A stretch of DNA of 64,000 bases from the NCBI RefSeq assembly GCF_014529535.1, contig NW_023503616.1, positions 3,720,001 through 3,784,000 of the forward strand. The letters are read 5' to 3'. Source of the DNA: Bradysia coprophila (lineage: Eukaryota; Arthropoda; Insecta; Diptera; Sciaridae). Under the pieces are notes generated by a model that searched no databases, had not been told where the DNA came from, and saw only the letters and a program-made list of their open reading frames with translations. Positions 25,720 through 39,112 of this stretch are shown one piece after another. Position 1 is the first letter of the stretch; each line of letters starts with the position of its first letter. The translations under genes were made by a program, and so were the position numbers.

Positions 25720-28700
25720 ATGACGTGGGAACCGCAACACGAAGGACTGCAACAGATCATCACGATTCTGAGGGAGTCGCAGTCACCAGACACTCAAACT
25801 CAAAGGGCCGTACAAATGGTAAGAGCGTTTTTGTATCCATTTTTTTTAGTTCGCTGATGTTCGGTAAATCTCTCTGATAGTCCGGAATAGAGTCCTGATA
25901 GCCATTAAGTTCTGCAGCGTTTAACGAAAATAATTTTTCAATTGTCATGTTCGCATACACGAAACCTTAACCTTATTTTGCGTGGAATCGAAGCATTTCG
26001 TTCGCAGTATAGAAATTTTTTGTTTTCATATGGATAAACGTCATAACATGGTGTTCGCGTGAAATGCGTTTTTCCACTAACATTCGGTTGTTGGTTTTTG
26101 TTTGCATTCCGAGTTATGAGTGGAATATTTTACTTGTAAAATTTTAAACGAAACAATTGCAACTCGCGGCAGTGGTAAACAATTCGCCACTTGAACCGAA
26201 TTTGACATCTACGACATTGATGCGTTTTATCAGAAAAATGACTCATTCAAATAAATAAAGGTTCATAGTGTTGATCAGAAACCTTTTATCCTCATTTCTT
26301 AATTAAAATACTGCAAACTACGCATTGCTAGAATATGAAATTTCATTTAGGTAAATTTAGGATCCGATTCGACTGGGACAGTTAACATTGAAAACACTTC
26401 AGTGTCTCAACTTCCGTATTAATGTTGTTTTGTACATTTCTGCTCGGTGTTAAAGTTTCAATTTGTTCATTAATTTCAGAAACTAGAGGAACTGAACCAA
26501 TACCCCGATTTTAACAACTACCTCATATATGTGCTAACGAAATTGAAATCAGAAGACGAACCAACAAGATCTCTCAGCGGCCTAATCCTCAAAAACAACA
26601 TTCGAACTCATGGAAACACTTTGCAATCGGAAATCGTTGAATACATCAAGAACGAATGTCTGCGTGCCGTTGGCGATCCATCACCACTGATTCGGGCAAC
26701 TGTTGGTATTTTGATTACAACAATAGCGAGCAAAGGGGGTCTAACAAATTGGCAGCAACTATTACCATCGCTGTGCGAAATGTTAGATTCACAGGATTAC
26801 AACATATGTGAAGGTGCGTTCGGGGCACTGCAGAAAATCTGCGAAGATTCAACTGATGCTTTGGATAGTGCTGCCTTGAACAGGCCATTGAACGTTATGA
26901 TTCCGAAATTTTTGCAATTCTTCACGCACACCAGCCCAAAGATTCGGTCACATGCTATAGCTTGCATAAATCAGTTTATTGTGAATCGAACTCAGGCACT
27001 GATGTTACACATTGACACATTCATTGAAAATTTGTTTCACTTGTCTACCGATGAAGATCATGAAGTGCGGAAAAATGTGTGCAGGGGCTTGGTGATGTTG
27101 TTAGAGGTTCGCATGGATCGTCTCATTCCACACATGAATCAAATTATCGAAGTACGTTAGCAAACGATAAAATAATGTTTTCCCTCGAATTTTGACTAAT
27201 TGATCTTTGATTTCAGTATATGTTGCTCAGAACACAGGATCAGGATGAGAGCGTAGCGCTTGAAGCCTCTGAATTTTGGTTGACATTGGCTGAGCAAACA
27301 ATCTGCAAGGAAGTTCTCACGCCGCATTTACCTCGCTTAGCCCCAGTGCTGGTGCGTGGTATGCGATACTCTGAAATCGATATCATTTTGCTGAAGGTGT
27401 GTGTCATCAGAATGAGTGTATGCAGTCTGAAGAAGCTTGAAAACAAAAAATTCGTTTCCATTTAGGGTGACGTTGAAGAAGACGAAATGGTGCCCGATCG
27501 TGAGGAGGACATTCGCCCCAGATTTCATAAATCGCGCACGCACACGGTAAAATCAGGTGAGGAAAATGGTGGCGATCCCGATGATGATGACGATGACGAC
27601 TGTGGTTTGGACGACGATAACTCATTATCGGAATGGAACCTACGAAAATGCAGTGCTGCCGCCCTGGATGTGTTGGCCAACGTGTTTAGAGACGAATGTT
27701 TGCCGATTGTTTTACCAATTTTAAAGGAAACTCTTTCCCATCCGGAGTGGGAGATAAAGGAAAGTGGCATTTTAGCATTAGGAGCAATAGCCGAGGGATG
27801 TATGTCGGGAATGATAACCCACTTGCCGGACTTGATTCCGTATTTGATCACTAGTTTATCTGATAAGAAAGCACTGGTTCGCTCAATTACATGTTGGACT
27901 TTGTCAAGATATGCTCACTGGGTGGTCAATCAACCACATGAACGTTATTTGAAACAATTGATGGAAGAATTACTGAAACGTATCCTAGATAGTAACAAGC
28001 GAGTTCAAGAAGCTGCATGCTCTGCATTCGCAACCCTCGAGGAGGAAGCTTGCACTGAGTTAGTTCCGTATTTGAGTTTCATCCTTGAAACGCTGGTGTT
28101 CGCCTTCTCGAAATATCAACACAAGAATCTACTCATTCTATACGATGCCGTTGGCACGTTGGCAGATTCAGTTGGTCATCACCTGAACAAACCGGAATAC
28201 ATAGACATATTGATGCCCCCATTGATTCAAAAATGGAATATGCTCAAAGACGATGACAAAGATTTGTTTCCACTACTGGAATGCTTGTCAAGCATTGCAA
28301 CCGCACTTCAATCTGGCTTTCTACCATACTGCGAACCAGTCTACAATCGATGCATATCGTTAATTCAACAAACGATCAACCAGGACATGGTGAACAATTT
28401 GAATTCGGGACAATATGAACAACCGGACAAGGAACGAATGATCGTCGCACTTGATTTACTCTCTGGTTTGGCTGAAGGTCTCGATGGACACATTGAATTG
28501 CTGGTGGCGAATAGCAACATCATGACGCTGCTGTTTCAATGTATGCAAGATGTTATGCCGGAGGTGCGGCAATCGTCCTTTGCACTGTTGGGCGATCTGA
28601 CAAAGGCGTGCTTCCAACATGTAGCGCCGTGTATGCAAGACTTCTTTCCGATTCTCGGTCAAAATTTGAATCCGGACTTTATTTCGGTGTGTAACAATGC

Positions 28701-29432
28701 AACTTGGGCCATTGGCGAGATATGTATGAAATTGGGTAAATTTGGTGATGCAAAATGCTAGTCGATCGATAGTTTGACCAATTTTTATTCTGTTAAAGGT
28801 GAAAATACTCGGTCATTCATACCACTCGTTTTGAGCAAATTAATCATCATCATCAATCGTCCGAATACGCCGAAAACGCTGCTCGAGAACACAGGTAATA
28901 CAAACGATTTTTTTCTGTTTTGCTGCTAATTGTAGTCAGTTACAGTGTTTTAGTCTCTGGTAGAAGGAAACGGAAGTTCGTTTAAATACATTTTACTAAC
29001 ACCAACAAGGCAGTCAATGTTTTACTGTGCAAAGACAGATTCGGTCCTTTATCTCAAATTTATAAAATATGAGAGCGATGTCGTCATGATCAGATGATCC
29101 TAAGATAATCACAGCCAAGATGCACTCTGACTTTGGTCGAAATTTTTTGATACTGTTGTTCACCCACGGACAGTTTAATAAATGTAAAATTTTACAAACG
29201 GCGAGCGTATCGCCATGTAACGTTTAAATCTCCTACTTTTTCTGTTAAACGTTAGACTAATATTTGACGAAAAAACTATTACTTCTTCCGTTTGAATATA
29301 CATTTCATTATACGATCACATTAACCAGAAGCCAACGCTCATTTTTGTCATTGTTGTTGATGACAGATGATCAGTCGTTTCTAAAAGGTTAGAGACTACA
29401 TCTTTCAATGTGAATGATTCCTAGGTAATTTT

Positions 29433-29465
<33 letters not shown>

Positions 29466-31328
29466 TATGTGCCATTAACAAATTACCTACGACGACTGAA
29501 GAATAATCCCAAGCACTTGAAAAGACTTAAATTTGTACTTTTTCAACATGTATCGCTTAAGAAGTACCATTGTCTCACTGGGAATCTTTTTGTGGAACTT
29601 GTGAACTATTTTTTGTGCATTTTTTATGCATTCCTCCCTCTATGATTTTCAGTATAGCACCATTACATGTCTTATCTCAAAATCTCCAGCCTCAATGCAC
29701 CTTCATTTTCGGACCGATGCATTCTTTACAAAATCTCTAAATCTGTTTACAAAGTATCTCATTTAAAAGTCGAATCAATGCTTTTAGTGACCCATATTAG
29801 TGTTGAATAATTTCAGTAATTTGGAAACGTGATATGTCGCCATATGTGTGTATATGATTTTAAGTCCTCGGTTCGTTTATGTAAAAACAGAAAATATTTT
29901 TTATTACCTAATTTCAGCTCATAAACCATTAAAAAATGCTAATTTTTATGATTATTTATAGTTATATATTTCTTTCTTTTTCTTGTTTGTTCATTTTTAG
30001 CAATAACAATCGGTCGACTAGGTTATGTGTGTCCTGTTGAAGTGGCGCCCTATTTACAAGAATTTGTACGACAGTGGTGTGTAACAATTTATGTTTATTT
30101 TATTATCTCACATAATTTTTTGATTATGAAAACGTTTAGTTTTTACCAAAAAAAAATTCCTTATTTTTGTACCGAAAAAACATTTTTTTTTTATAATTGT
30201 CCACAATTTGAGATTTAAATATAGTTGGTGGTGAATGGTGGGTCATTGAGTTCGCCGTAAGAACAATTTCATTCAACTTGACGGTTTAGCGATCGGGTGG
30301 GGATGTTCAACAAGAACGAAACAACTATATTTAAATCGAATTTTTCTTTTAAAAATATATTTTGCCATAAAATTGTATATTTCATACAACACAATTAAGT
30401 TTAAAAAAATTCTCATCAAAAACTTGCTTTTACTAGTTTCGTAATACAGTTAGGTATTTTCGCTACTTTATTTTTAGTGTCGACTATAATTTTATTAACA
30501 TTTTTATAGATTCAAAGTGTTTAAAAATATGCCACTGACGTATTTCTTATGAAAAAAGAAATTGGAAATCAAAATCGGTCTAACTCTGTCGCTATATAAT
30601 GAATAATTCGATCAATGAAGTGTTATTCACATATCGTTTTTTCTATAATCAAAATGTTTATAATTTATTGTGTTGTATTTTGTATGATTAAATGGCCAAC
30701 TAAAAATACAAATGACCGTCAAAATGGACTGTTGCATTTGATACGATTTTTTGATGCGATTTTCTATGTTTAGGTGCACATCACTTCGTCACATACGAGA
30801 CAATGACGAAAAGGATTCAGCTTTCCGAGGAATGTGTCACATGATAACCGTAAATCCAGTCGGAGTTGTTCCGGACTTTATATTTTTCTGTGATGCCATT
30901 GCTTCATGGGCAAATCCACCTACTGACTTACATCAGATGATTCAAAAGGTAATTGGTTTCGTTAGTTCATTCTAGTGTTGTCTTCAACATTCAAGGAATA
31001 ATTGTACATCGGAAATCTATCTCATGAATAAAGTGCGCAGCATTTACAACACAATGAAATTTCAATGTGTTTTTATCGGATGCGCTTGTTTGTCATGATA
31101 TCGATGATAGAAAATAACAAATGGAAAAGGACATCTCCAAATATTGATCAAACATCATCGTTTTTCGAGCTGAGAGCTTTATCAAAATTATTTTACATTT
31201 CCTACTCACTTCCGTTTCAGATATTGCTCGGTTTCAAAACCCAGGTGGGTGTAGAAAATTGGCGAAGCTTTGTTGACCAATTTCCAGCAAATTTATCAGA
31301 ACGATTGGTTACCATGTATGAAATCTAA
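25720..31328 (+). CDS. Tnpo: Transportin-1 (importin beta-2 / karyopherin beta-2)
   Basis: A nuclear import receptor that binds PY-NLS cargoes (hnRNP-type RNA-binding proteins and some ribosomal proteins), carries them through the pore and releases them on RanGTP. Exons: 25720-25818, 26480-27151, 27217-27396, 27466-28735, 28799-28894, 30001-30076, 30774-30948 and 31221-31328. Joined length is 891 aa, against about 898 in human TNPO1. The whole chain is HEAT-repeat helices. Near-verbatim family blocks include [17 protein letters not shown] at the N-terminus, [32 protein letters not shown] and [20 protein letters not shown]. The acidic loop characteristic of this family (a run of seven Asp, about residues 356-362) is present; it couples RanGTP binding to cargo release. 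The start follows a short leader with no in-frame upstream ATG. No missing segment or frameshift was seen. Confidence 0.97.
29190..29395. mobile_element. Copy of the recurrent MITE family in a transportin intron
   Basis: The left side, ACAAACGGCGAGCGTATCGC (29193-29212), corresponds to the variable left terminus. The right side near 29348 reads TTGTTGATGACAGATGATCA and ends TCGTTTCTAAAAGGTTAGAG, the family right terminus. It lies in the 1.1-kb intron 28895-30000. Confidence 0.55.
29428..29458. repeat. (TC)n microsatellite in a transportin intron
   Basis: About fourteen TC dinucleotides in a row, immediately downstream of the MITE copy and in the same intron. A simple slippage repeat, with no sign of function. 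Confidence 0.9.
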
Positions 31329-31332
31329 TAAA
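31327..31332 (+). terminator. Possible poly(A) signal overlapping the transportin stop codon
   Basis: The stop codon TAA is embedded in ATCTAATAAATTT, so an AATAAA hexamer overlaps it. A second AATAAA lies near 31499. The downstream one is more likely to be used, since a signal at the stop would leave almost no 3' untranslated region. Confidence 0.3.
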
Positions 31333-34300
31333 TTTGACAGGTAAATGTGAAACATTCCATTGGATTTTGTTCATAGCTTTCAGACATGACAGCCTAGTTA
31401 CTTTGTCTTTAAATCGGCTGTGGTCTTAGTTTTAAGTATAGATGACGTTGTAGAGCAAAACGTTTTGTTTAGCAAACAGGTTGATAATAAATTCGAAGAA
31501 TAAATTTGTGAAGTTCGTGACAAGAATTGCCATTCTCGTACGATTTTTCAGTAAAACAAAAAATGGTACTTCGAAAGTTTTCAGGCAAGGTTTACTTATT
31601 ATCTACTGATTCATTGACCGTGATTGCATAATTTAAAACATTTTTCATTTAGTCCCTCCATATCAGTGGTCAAATCGCACGTTAGTGTTTTCTGTTCTAT
31701 CTTAACTACTCGAAGTATAATACAACGAATTGTAATCAATCAGATGGTATAGTGATAACAAGTCCGTTCCGAAAAATATGAGCTACCCTCGCCACGGAAT
31801 TTTTATTATAATTTCCTGGATTCAACAAAAGATGGTAATGGAGTAAATGCGCCATTTTTGTTTTCATTGACACGCTTGTCTCCACACTTCGTTTGTTAAA
31901 TTGATTTATTTAAAATGTATGACTTATAGTACAAGGTCTACCTCTACCTACAAAACAAAACATATTACATATGCCTCAGTTGGTAGTGAATCGTCATCAC
32001 ACTTAAAGCCGAGGCTTAAGCCAATCTGATCTCAAGATATGGGGCTGTCTGTGTCGCTTGATATAAGTACTGACTTAATTTTAAAATATTTTTTTTTCCT
32101 AGGATTAAGACAACAAAATGAAATTTAAAGCATCATCTTTATTTGCAAGTCATTGGTAATGTTTTAACAACTTTTATTACATCCTCACATTGATTAACCA
32201 ACTCAATGCCAAAATATGTTTTTTTTTCAACTAACTTCACGATTTAGATCAAATTATTTATTTAAGTAAATTTTTTTTTGCAGTCTTAATGTAAATACCT
32301 ATCTATCTATAACCAAATTTCGTATATTTTTTTTATAATCAAATGAAAGTAGAACGCAGGATAAAAATATTAGTATCAGAGCCGTATAATTGTAAATTTT
32401 TTTGTTTTTCTTAATTGGTTCCCTCGGTTAAAACAATTTGACATTTTGAATGGTTTGGGTACAGTTTAGATAAGTTTCCTTATAGATGCCCACTACCCAC
32501 ATCAACACAGATTTATTTCGAAAAATTTCTTTACGAAGTTTAACAATCGAAAGAGAAAATGTGTCCATCATCATTGTCATAGGGTTTATCACTTTTGTCT
32601 TTATGACATCTTGTAGTCTTTAAATTTTCTAAATATTTGCTAAATATTTACTGCATTGTCAGTAATTAATGGATAGAAGGAATAAGAAAGAAATAACTAC
32701 ATTAGAGCACTGCGCCGGAGCCCTTTCATAAATTTAAATTTGAATATAAAATTTACAATGAAAAATGTTGATCGTGGGGTGAGGGTGCGGATAAAAAAGT
32801 AATTTTTTCCAATGTTGTCTTTATGAAACACAGCTGGCTAGCTGCCAACATGATCATACCAGCTGACAGTCGAAAACTGTTGGCTAAGTTTCAACAACCA
32901 ACTGTCTAACAGCCGGCCGACAAAGTTCTCTAATCGATGTCTTGGTCCTTAATTAATTGAGAATGAATTTTATTGAAGCCAAGCTCATTGCTTTAAAGTC
33001 TTACTTTATGGATGTTCTGGACCTAATATAACTAAAATTAAAATTCATAAGCGGTTGTAAAATTTTAATCACTTAAATTTCCAATCCTAAATCATTACTA
33101 TTGACCTTGAACTGTTTATTCTATTTTTAAAGAGTAACCATTTTTATCATCTTCAAAAATAAGTCGATGTATTTTGAAATTCTAAGAAATTCTTTCTGAT
33201 TCTCTCCTCCCAATGGCTGGACGCAACATTTCGCTTAAATGGGTTGATTCTTTTAAAATCCATTTATAATTTTTCTATTCGGGTTTTGAGGTTATTTTAT
33301 TGGAGATACATTGGTAAACAATGAATTTATAGGTATTAAGCAACGTAATGAATATGGAAAAAGCAAATTTAATGTAAAGAAACGCTTTTTGTGGTCTTAG
33401 TTTATCCAATAGCTTTGTTTTGTTTCAAGAAAAACATATTTTCCTGTGAGACCAGATTATATAAAATATTCAACAAAACAAAAAATCTAAAAAAAATCTA
33501 CCGTTGTGTGAATGAATAGAATGTCTGAAATTAACTTAAATAATATAGTAGCTATTACTTAATGTTTTCAATCAAATTTATAGTGAAAAGTGTAGATACC
33601 AGTGTTCTATGAATAACATTATCGTAATCTACGCACTATCCAACCAATTTTATCGACATTCGGGAAACAGTTTCAAAATTAAGCTTCGAATGCTTATTAC
33701 GTACAATTCAACTTTAGATTTTGATAATTTTGGATCGCCCTTTGAGGTGATATTTTCCTAAATTACGAATTCAAGTGTTTTTTCTTCCTACAGATAGAAT
33801 TATAGGAGTGTAGTATCCTGCCTGCCTTATTGTTAACTATTGTTAACTTAGTGTTTGGATTTCTTTTCTTTTATCAAAACTCATAGGCATCCATCCACTT
33901 TTGATATGAGGCCATCGCACGTCATATCCGCCCATCTTCGAAACTATTTTCGATTTCATGGACAATGCAATTTTTGCTTTGTTGACATAAAATCATAAAA
34001 AAGACACTTAGACCAGTACTTAAAGTGTATCTACACTTTTCACTATATCACAATATCAAACAATAAAAACAAAACATTCTTCGCTGTTGTTGTTGTGATA
34101 GAGATATAATAAAAAAAAGTAAAAAAAAAAAGAGTTTTGTGCATGTGCTCCTTCAGATATATTAGCAATGAATCATGACTCAATATTGGGACTTAAAGAG
34201 AAGAGAAATATTTGATTTTGATCTGCGGTAATTCTTTTCAGACGAGAATGTAAACGTATCAGATAAAAAAGGTTTCAACCCATTTTAAATAAATTGTTTT

Positions 34301-34639
34301 TGCATCGGTTCAACTCGTTCCATTCTACTCCTTTCAATTTCATTTTATCGTTTAAGATCTAAACCCCCCATCCATTTGATTTTTAATTTTTTTAATTAAA
34401 TTTCCGATCCAAGTTTTAGTTGTTAATCGTTACAGTTTAACAGTTCGTTTTTTGTTCTCACCCTTCCTTCTAACGAGAATAATATTTTCGCACCTTTCGG
34501 ATAGATCACCAATATTGTCATGATTCATTGCATTTATTTAGTTATTCAAAACGATGAAGAAAAGGAACAAATATTGTGTTAAATTTGATGAAAAATAAAT
34601 CGTTGTTAAGCAAACTAACTAAAAATGAAACATAAAATC

Positions 34640-36600
34640 GGGTCGCGTCGCGTTTTTGCTATTACTTAAAGAAAAATTAAAAAAATATTTTTTTTTTGTT
34701 AAACTGAGCATTTAATATTTAAATAATTAAACAAAAAAAGAAAAAAGTGAAAAAATTATAAATCAATTTTAAAGTCGGAGCATTTTAATTTGATCTATTC
34801 TACTTATTTAATTCATTTTTAAATAATTGTAGTTTTTGAAAAAACCATTTCGAAAACATTACAATATAAAAGCTTAGACACGTGCATTTGAACGGATTAC
34901 CCGCAGGTATGCCGCGAGGAAACAGCTCTAATGCGCATGTGTAAGCTTTTATACTGTAATGTTTTCGAAATGATTTCTTGAAAAACTACAATTATTTAAA
35001 AATGAATTGAATCGATCAAATTATAATGTCTCGACTTTATTAACAAAATTTATTGAATTCATTTTTTCTATTAATTAATTTTGTTATTTTTTGAATACTG
35101 TCAAAGTGTATGTGCCATTAGATTAGTAAAGGAAAAAAAAACAAAAACAAAATGAAACAACAGAAATTAATAAGACTGAGTTGTTTGCTAAAATATTTAA
35201 TGAAGAAAGTAAATGTAAAATTATTGATTATGAAATAGATGAAACAAAAGATTTAATTTTTTTTAAAGTAATGAAAAGTTAAAAAGATCAATGAAAATGT
35301 GTAAATCAGCTGTGTTAAAGAACATTTTTATTAGAAAGTTAAACAAAAAAAAAATGGTTGTAAGTCGTGTTAAAGAAATAAATGTAATCCAATCAAATTA
35401 TTTAAATATTATGTGCTCAAATTTTCTTTTAATTTTTAATTTTTTTTTCATTTTTGATAATTCTTTTTCCTATTATTATATAGATATAATTAAAAAAAAT
35501 AATAAATCGTCGTCGATATAAAACAATTTAAAAAAAATTCCGCCGCGTGGTTATAATAATAAATAAATTTAAAAGAAAATTATGTCAGAAAATCGTCGCG
35601 TTAACGTTGTAATTAAAGTGCTTTATATTTCGTTTAAGAAATCTTAATACAGAAGAAAAAGAAAAGTGAAAAAATCGTAGAAAAATATTAGTTACTATCT
35701 AAAAAAAAAAACAAATTATGCTGTAAAAATTAAATTAAAGAAAATCTTAAAGTTAAAAGCAATGGGGAATTCGTGTGATCGTCGGTATAAAAAAAAATTC
35801 GTCGCGTTTTCATTTTACAAAGAAATCAATTTAATATCATTTCGAACGTGTGAGGACTGCGCCCCCAGATCCTTCGGTTTGTCGCGTCGCGTTCGTTTTA
35901 CCGACCTCTTTAACACCATAACCATCAAAATGTCAGTAAAAGGACTGAGTTTGATAATTTAAAAAAGAAATAAAGATGCCTCATTTTGTTAATTTTGTTT
36001 TTTATTTGTTCTCTAGAAAGAAAAAGTGTAAATTAAATATTTTTTTTTTTAACTTTAATGATCTGCAAATATTTATTTTTTTCCCATTAATTTATTTATA
36101 ATTAAGAATTTGAAAGCCAAAAATTTGTTTTAGCATTTTGCAATGAGAGTAATTTATGATTTTCATTTCTCGTATAATAACTAAGTAGTTAGTGTCTAAA
36201 TAAAACTTATAATCGAACTGAGATGTCGTTCTGATTATCATTTTGATCTAAGTAAAAATCAATTCAATTCGGTTCAAATCAAATTAATATTCAATCGGAC
36301 ATCTCTTGTTTAGTAAATGAGAACATTTTGAAATTATGGTGTTATTAGGTTTAAATAACTGAAAATGTAGTCGTTTAAGCTGAATATTCTTTTTTTTCTA
36401 ATTTGATGATAACCATTAACAGTATGCAGATGTGGTGCACCTTAAATCCCATATTTAATCTGCACCATTTCGATATGTTTTTGGATTTTTTTTAGAATTT
36501 AATTAAAAATCAAACACTAAGTAAATCGTACGTACCTTATCAACCAAGTCCACCGTGGACTTGGTCCGCGCCGCGTTTCGTCGCGTTTTTCGGGTGATCG
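34640..36600. repeat. Dispersed CGTCGCGTTTT motifs in AT-rich DNA
   Basis: The strings GTCGCGTCGCGTTTTTGC (near 34642), ATCGTCGCGTTAACG (near 35592), TTCGTCGCGTTTTCATTTTA (near 35798), TTGTCGCGTCGCGTTCG (near 35880) and GCGCCGCGTTTCGTCGCG (near 36568) occur at irregular spacing in otherwise CpG-poor DNA. The spacing does not fit a clean tandem array. They may be remnants of a satellite or of one element type. Confidence 0.45.
34771..35038. mobile_element. Long inverted-repeat (foldback) element
   Basis: The left arm (34771-34876) begins AAAGTCGGAGCATTTTAATT. The right arm (about 34946-35038) ends with the complementary AAATTATAATGTCTCGACTTT. Arms of about 95-105 bp share most bases, including AATAATTGTAGTTTTT paired with AAAAACTACAATTATT and ATTTCGAAAACATTAC paired with GTAATGTTTTCGAAAT. 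The 65-70 bp loop is less AT-rich. No coding capacity; a palindromic MITE is likely. Confidence 0.7.
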
Positions 36601-38227
36601 TCTTTGACATTAAATTTAGGATTTATACAATTTTAGTAATTAGGAAAGAAAGAGCAAGAGAAATAAATTAAATAAATGTAACCCAACTCTAATGAATGAA
36701 TCACAACAATAGAATTAATAAAAAGAAAAACATAGAAATTAACTAAAACCAAAATTATAGTGGTGTGAATGTGGTTAATTAAAGAGTTTTTGAATCATTC
36801 AATATTCATCTTTAGGAATGCATGTCGAATCCAAAAATTAAGCAAATGGTGCAAACAAAATCAAAGTGAAGTAAAAAACTATGTAAATGAAAATAGATAA
36901 AAAATTTATTTTTTCAAAAAGTAAAATTTTTCTTAATTTTTATAAATGTGTAAACTACAAAATTCCTAACAAAAACAGAAGAAAAATAAAAAAACAGAAA
37001 TACAATAAAAAAATAGAAAATTTGAAAACGAAAATGAATTTATAAATTTAAGTCATAAATCATAAAAACCATTTGTAAAAAAAATTGGAGAGTATGTGTC
37101 AGCGCGTTAAATTAACTAAACAAGAAGAAAAAATAATTAGCAAAAATTGTAGATTGCAGAAGTATAAAGTCTTCATTTCCGATTTTAAGAATAAACAAAC
37201 TCAAGAATGTAAATGTGCTGTTTTACTTAAAGGTATATGAGTACTGTGGGTTCGATAAAGCAGTATCTCTCCCGATGATCTGCCTTGCTGCCAAAGAGGG
37301 AGAACATTTCATAGCAGTCGTAACGATTTTAAAATAGTTGGAAATCACGAAAATAAAATACTTGTAACAACACTGCTCAGAAAAGAAATCGCTTACACTA
37401 CTAGAAAGCCGTATGAGCCTGCAGGAAACTTTACTTTGACCTTCATTATAGCTTGATGAAGAGTTCTCCTGTTCTCACATTTTACATTTCATAGAGGAGA
37501 ACGATTCACTTTGACCGGTGATGTCAAATTTCGAGTTATCGCTACAAACCCAGGAAAACCCAAAGATAGTCAGTAAATCAAGTAAATATATTTTAATAAC
37601 ACTGTATCTCATTTCTAAGAATCTTGTCCGAGACACATAAAATAAAGTTCATGTACTAATAAAAAATGCCTACGTAAACTGACACTAGTTGATGCATATT
37701 TCATTGAACTACATTTTAGGCTTTGTTGATTTACTAAAAACTTACTAGAGTGAGTCCTCTCTCCCACCTAACATTGCAATGGTAAGTGGAATGCGTGACT
37801 TCCCTTGATCGCTTGGTTGACAAGGTTGTGAAGTTCACTCTTGTGGTGTCATAAGTCTTGAGCTACGAAAGTAGTGTATCCATGAAGGTGTATGCCAGTT
37901 AACGGATGTTACTTCTAATGATGTAAACATTTTTAACAGATTGCAATAATAGATATTTAATTTATGCTAATATGAATACCATTTTGCTGTTCGTGCAGTA
38001 TAAATAGCGTCTGGAAGTTCGCTTTGCTGTACCATAAAGTGCACTTTACACTGTAAAGTTTACAGTGGAGTGATATATAACAGTAGATTATGCACCTCTG
38101 TCCCAGATGTTTATTTTGACCATTTGGAAGTTATGTACCAAGCCGAAGGTGTGCGGGGTCGAGAACAGATATAAACAAATTTACCGTTGAGAGATAAGTA
38201 CGAGATTATCGTTCTAGGCAGATAATA

Positions 38228-39112
38228 GTACATTTCGTACCTAGGAAGTGATAATAAAAACTATGTTAAGAGGGCAGACTAGGTGTGAAGTAGGCTATAT
38301 ATTGAAAAATTGGTTTTAAAATTAATGTAGACCATTTAATGAAAATCTGTTCCAGCAATTAGATGAGCAATATGTTTATCTATCTCTAAAAAATGAAAAA
38401 CGATTTACAATAAGCAGCAGTTGGAAGAAAACCGATTTCCAAAATATGAACGTCGCTTAAAGTTAGGCTATGCAATATTTTTTTGGAAATCGGTTTTCTT
38501 CCAACTGTTGCTTATTGTAAATCGTTTTTCATTTTTTAGAGATAGATAAACATATTGCTCATCTAATTGCTGGAACAGATTTTCATTAAATGGTCTACAT
38601 TAATTTTAAAACCAATTTTTCAATATATAGCCTACTTCACACCTAGTCTGCCCTCTTAAAAAAAAGGACTAAAAGTCTTTTCTAGCGTGTGAGAGGTCTG
38701 GAATCGAATACGTTAAAAAATACTTTTAGTCCGTGATACGAATAGTATTTTTCATACCTTATACCCGAAAAGTGCGACTTCGTCCAATATGAAAAATACT
38801 ATTCGTACCACGGACTAAAAGTCTTTTTTAGCGTATTCGATTCCAGACCTCGCCTACGGCTCTGTCTGGAAACTTCTCACACGCTAAAAAAGACTTTTAG
38901 TCTTAGGTACGAAATGTGTTATTTTATATTGGACAAAGAAAAAGAGCGACGAAGACGTACTTTTCGGGTCCTAGGTATGAAAAATCTTTTTCATACCTAG
39001 GACCAAAACAGCGTGACTTCGTCGCCCTTTTTCTCCGTCCAAACAGACTAAAAGTTTTTTTAGCGTGTTCTATTCCAGAGTCGCCCTTTAGTCCTAGGTA
39101 CGGAATGTACTA
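38228..39112. mobile_element. Complex composite foldback region
   Basis: The outer arms AGTACATTTCGTACCTAGGA (left, about 38229) and TCCTAGGTACGGAATGTACT (right, 39093-39112) are near-perfect inverses. Inside, segments such as GGACTAAAAGTCTTTT, CTAGCGTGTGAGAG, GAATCGAATACG and TATGAAAAATACTATTCGTA recur in both orientations, giving several nested stem-loops. A separate hairpin element (38266-38659) is inserted near the left end. A related partial copy lies at 39740-39865. No transposase was seen. Confidence 0.65.
38266..38659. mobile_element. Hairpin MITE flanked by TTAA (piggyBac-like target)
   Basis: Two arms of about 170-175 bp are nearly exact reverse complements. The left starts GAGGGCAGACTAGGTGTGAA after TTAA at 38266-38269. 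The right ends TTCACACCTAGTCTGCCCTC before TTAA at 38656-38659. The loop is only about 45 bp. The TTAA on both sides is the signature of piggyBac-superfamily insertion, so this is most likely a non-autonomous piggyBac-type foldback. The high arm identity suggests a recent insertion or gene conversion between arms. Confidence 0.75.

Noticed and set aside
34771..39112. CRISPR-like array of repeats
   Set aside because: Repeats are inverted, of unequal spacing and diverged, and the genome is eukaryotic. They are foldback elements.
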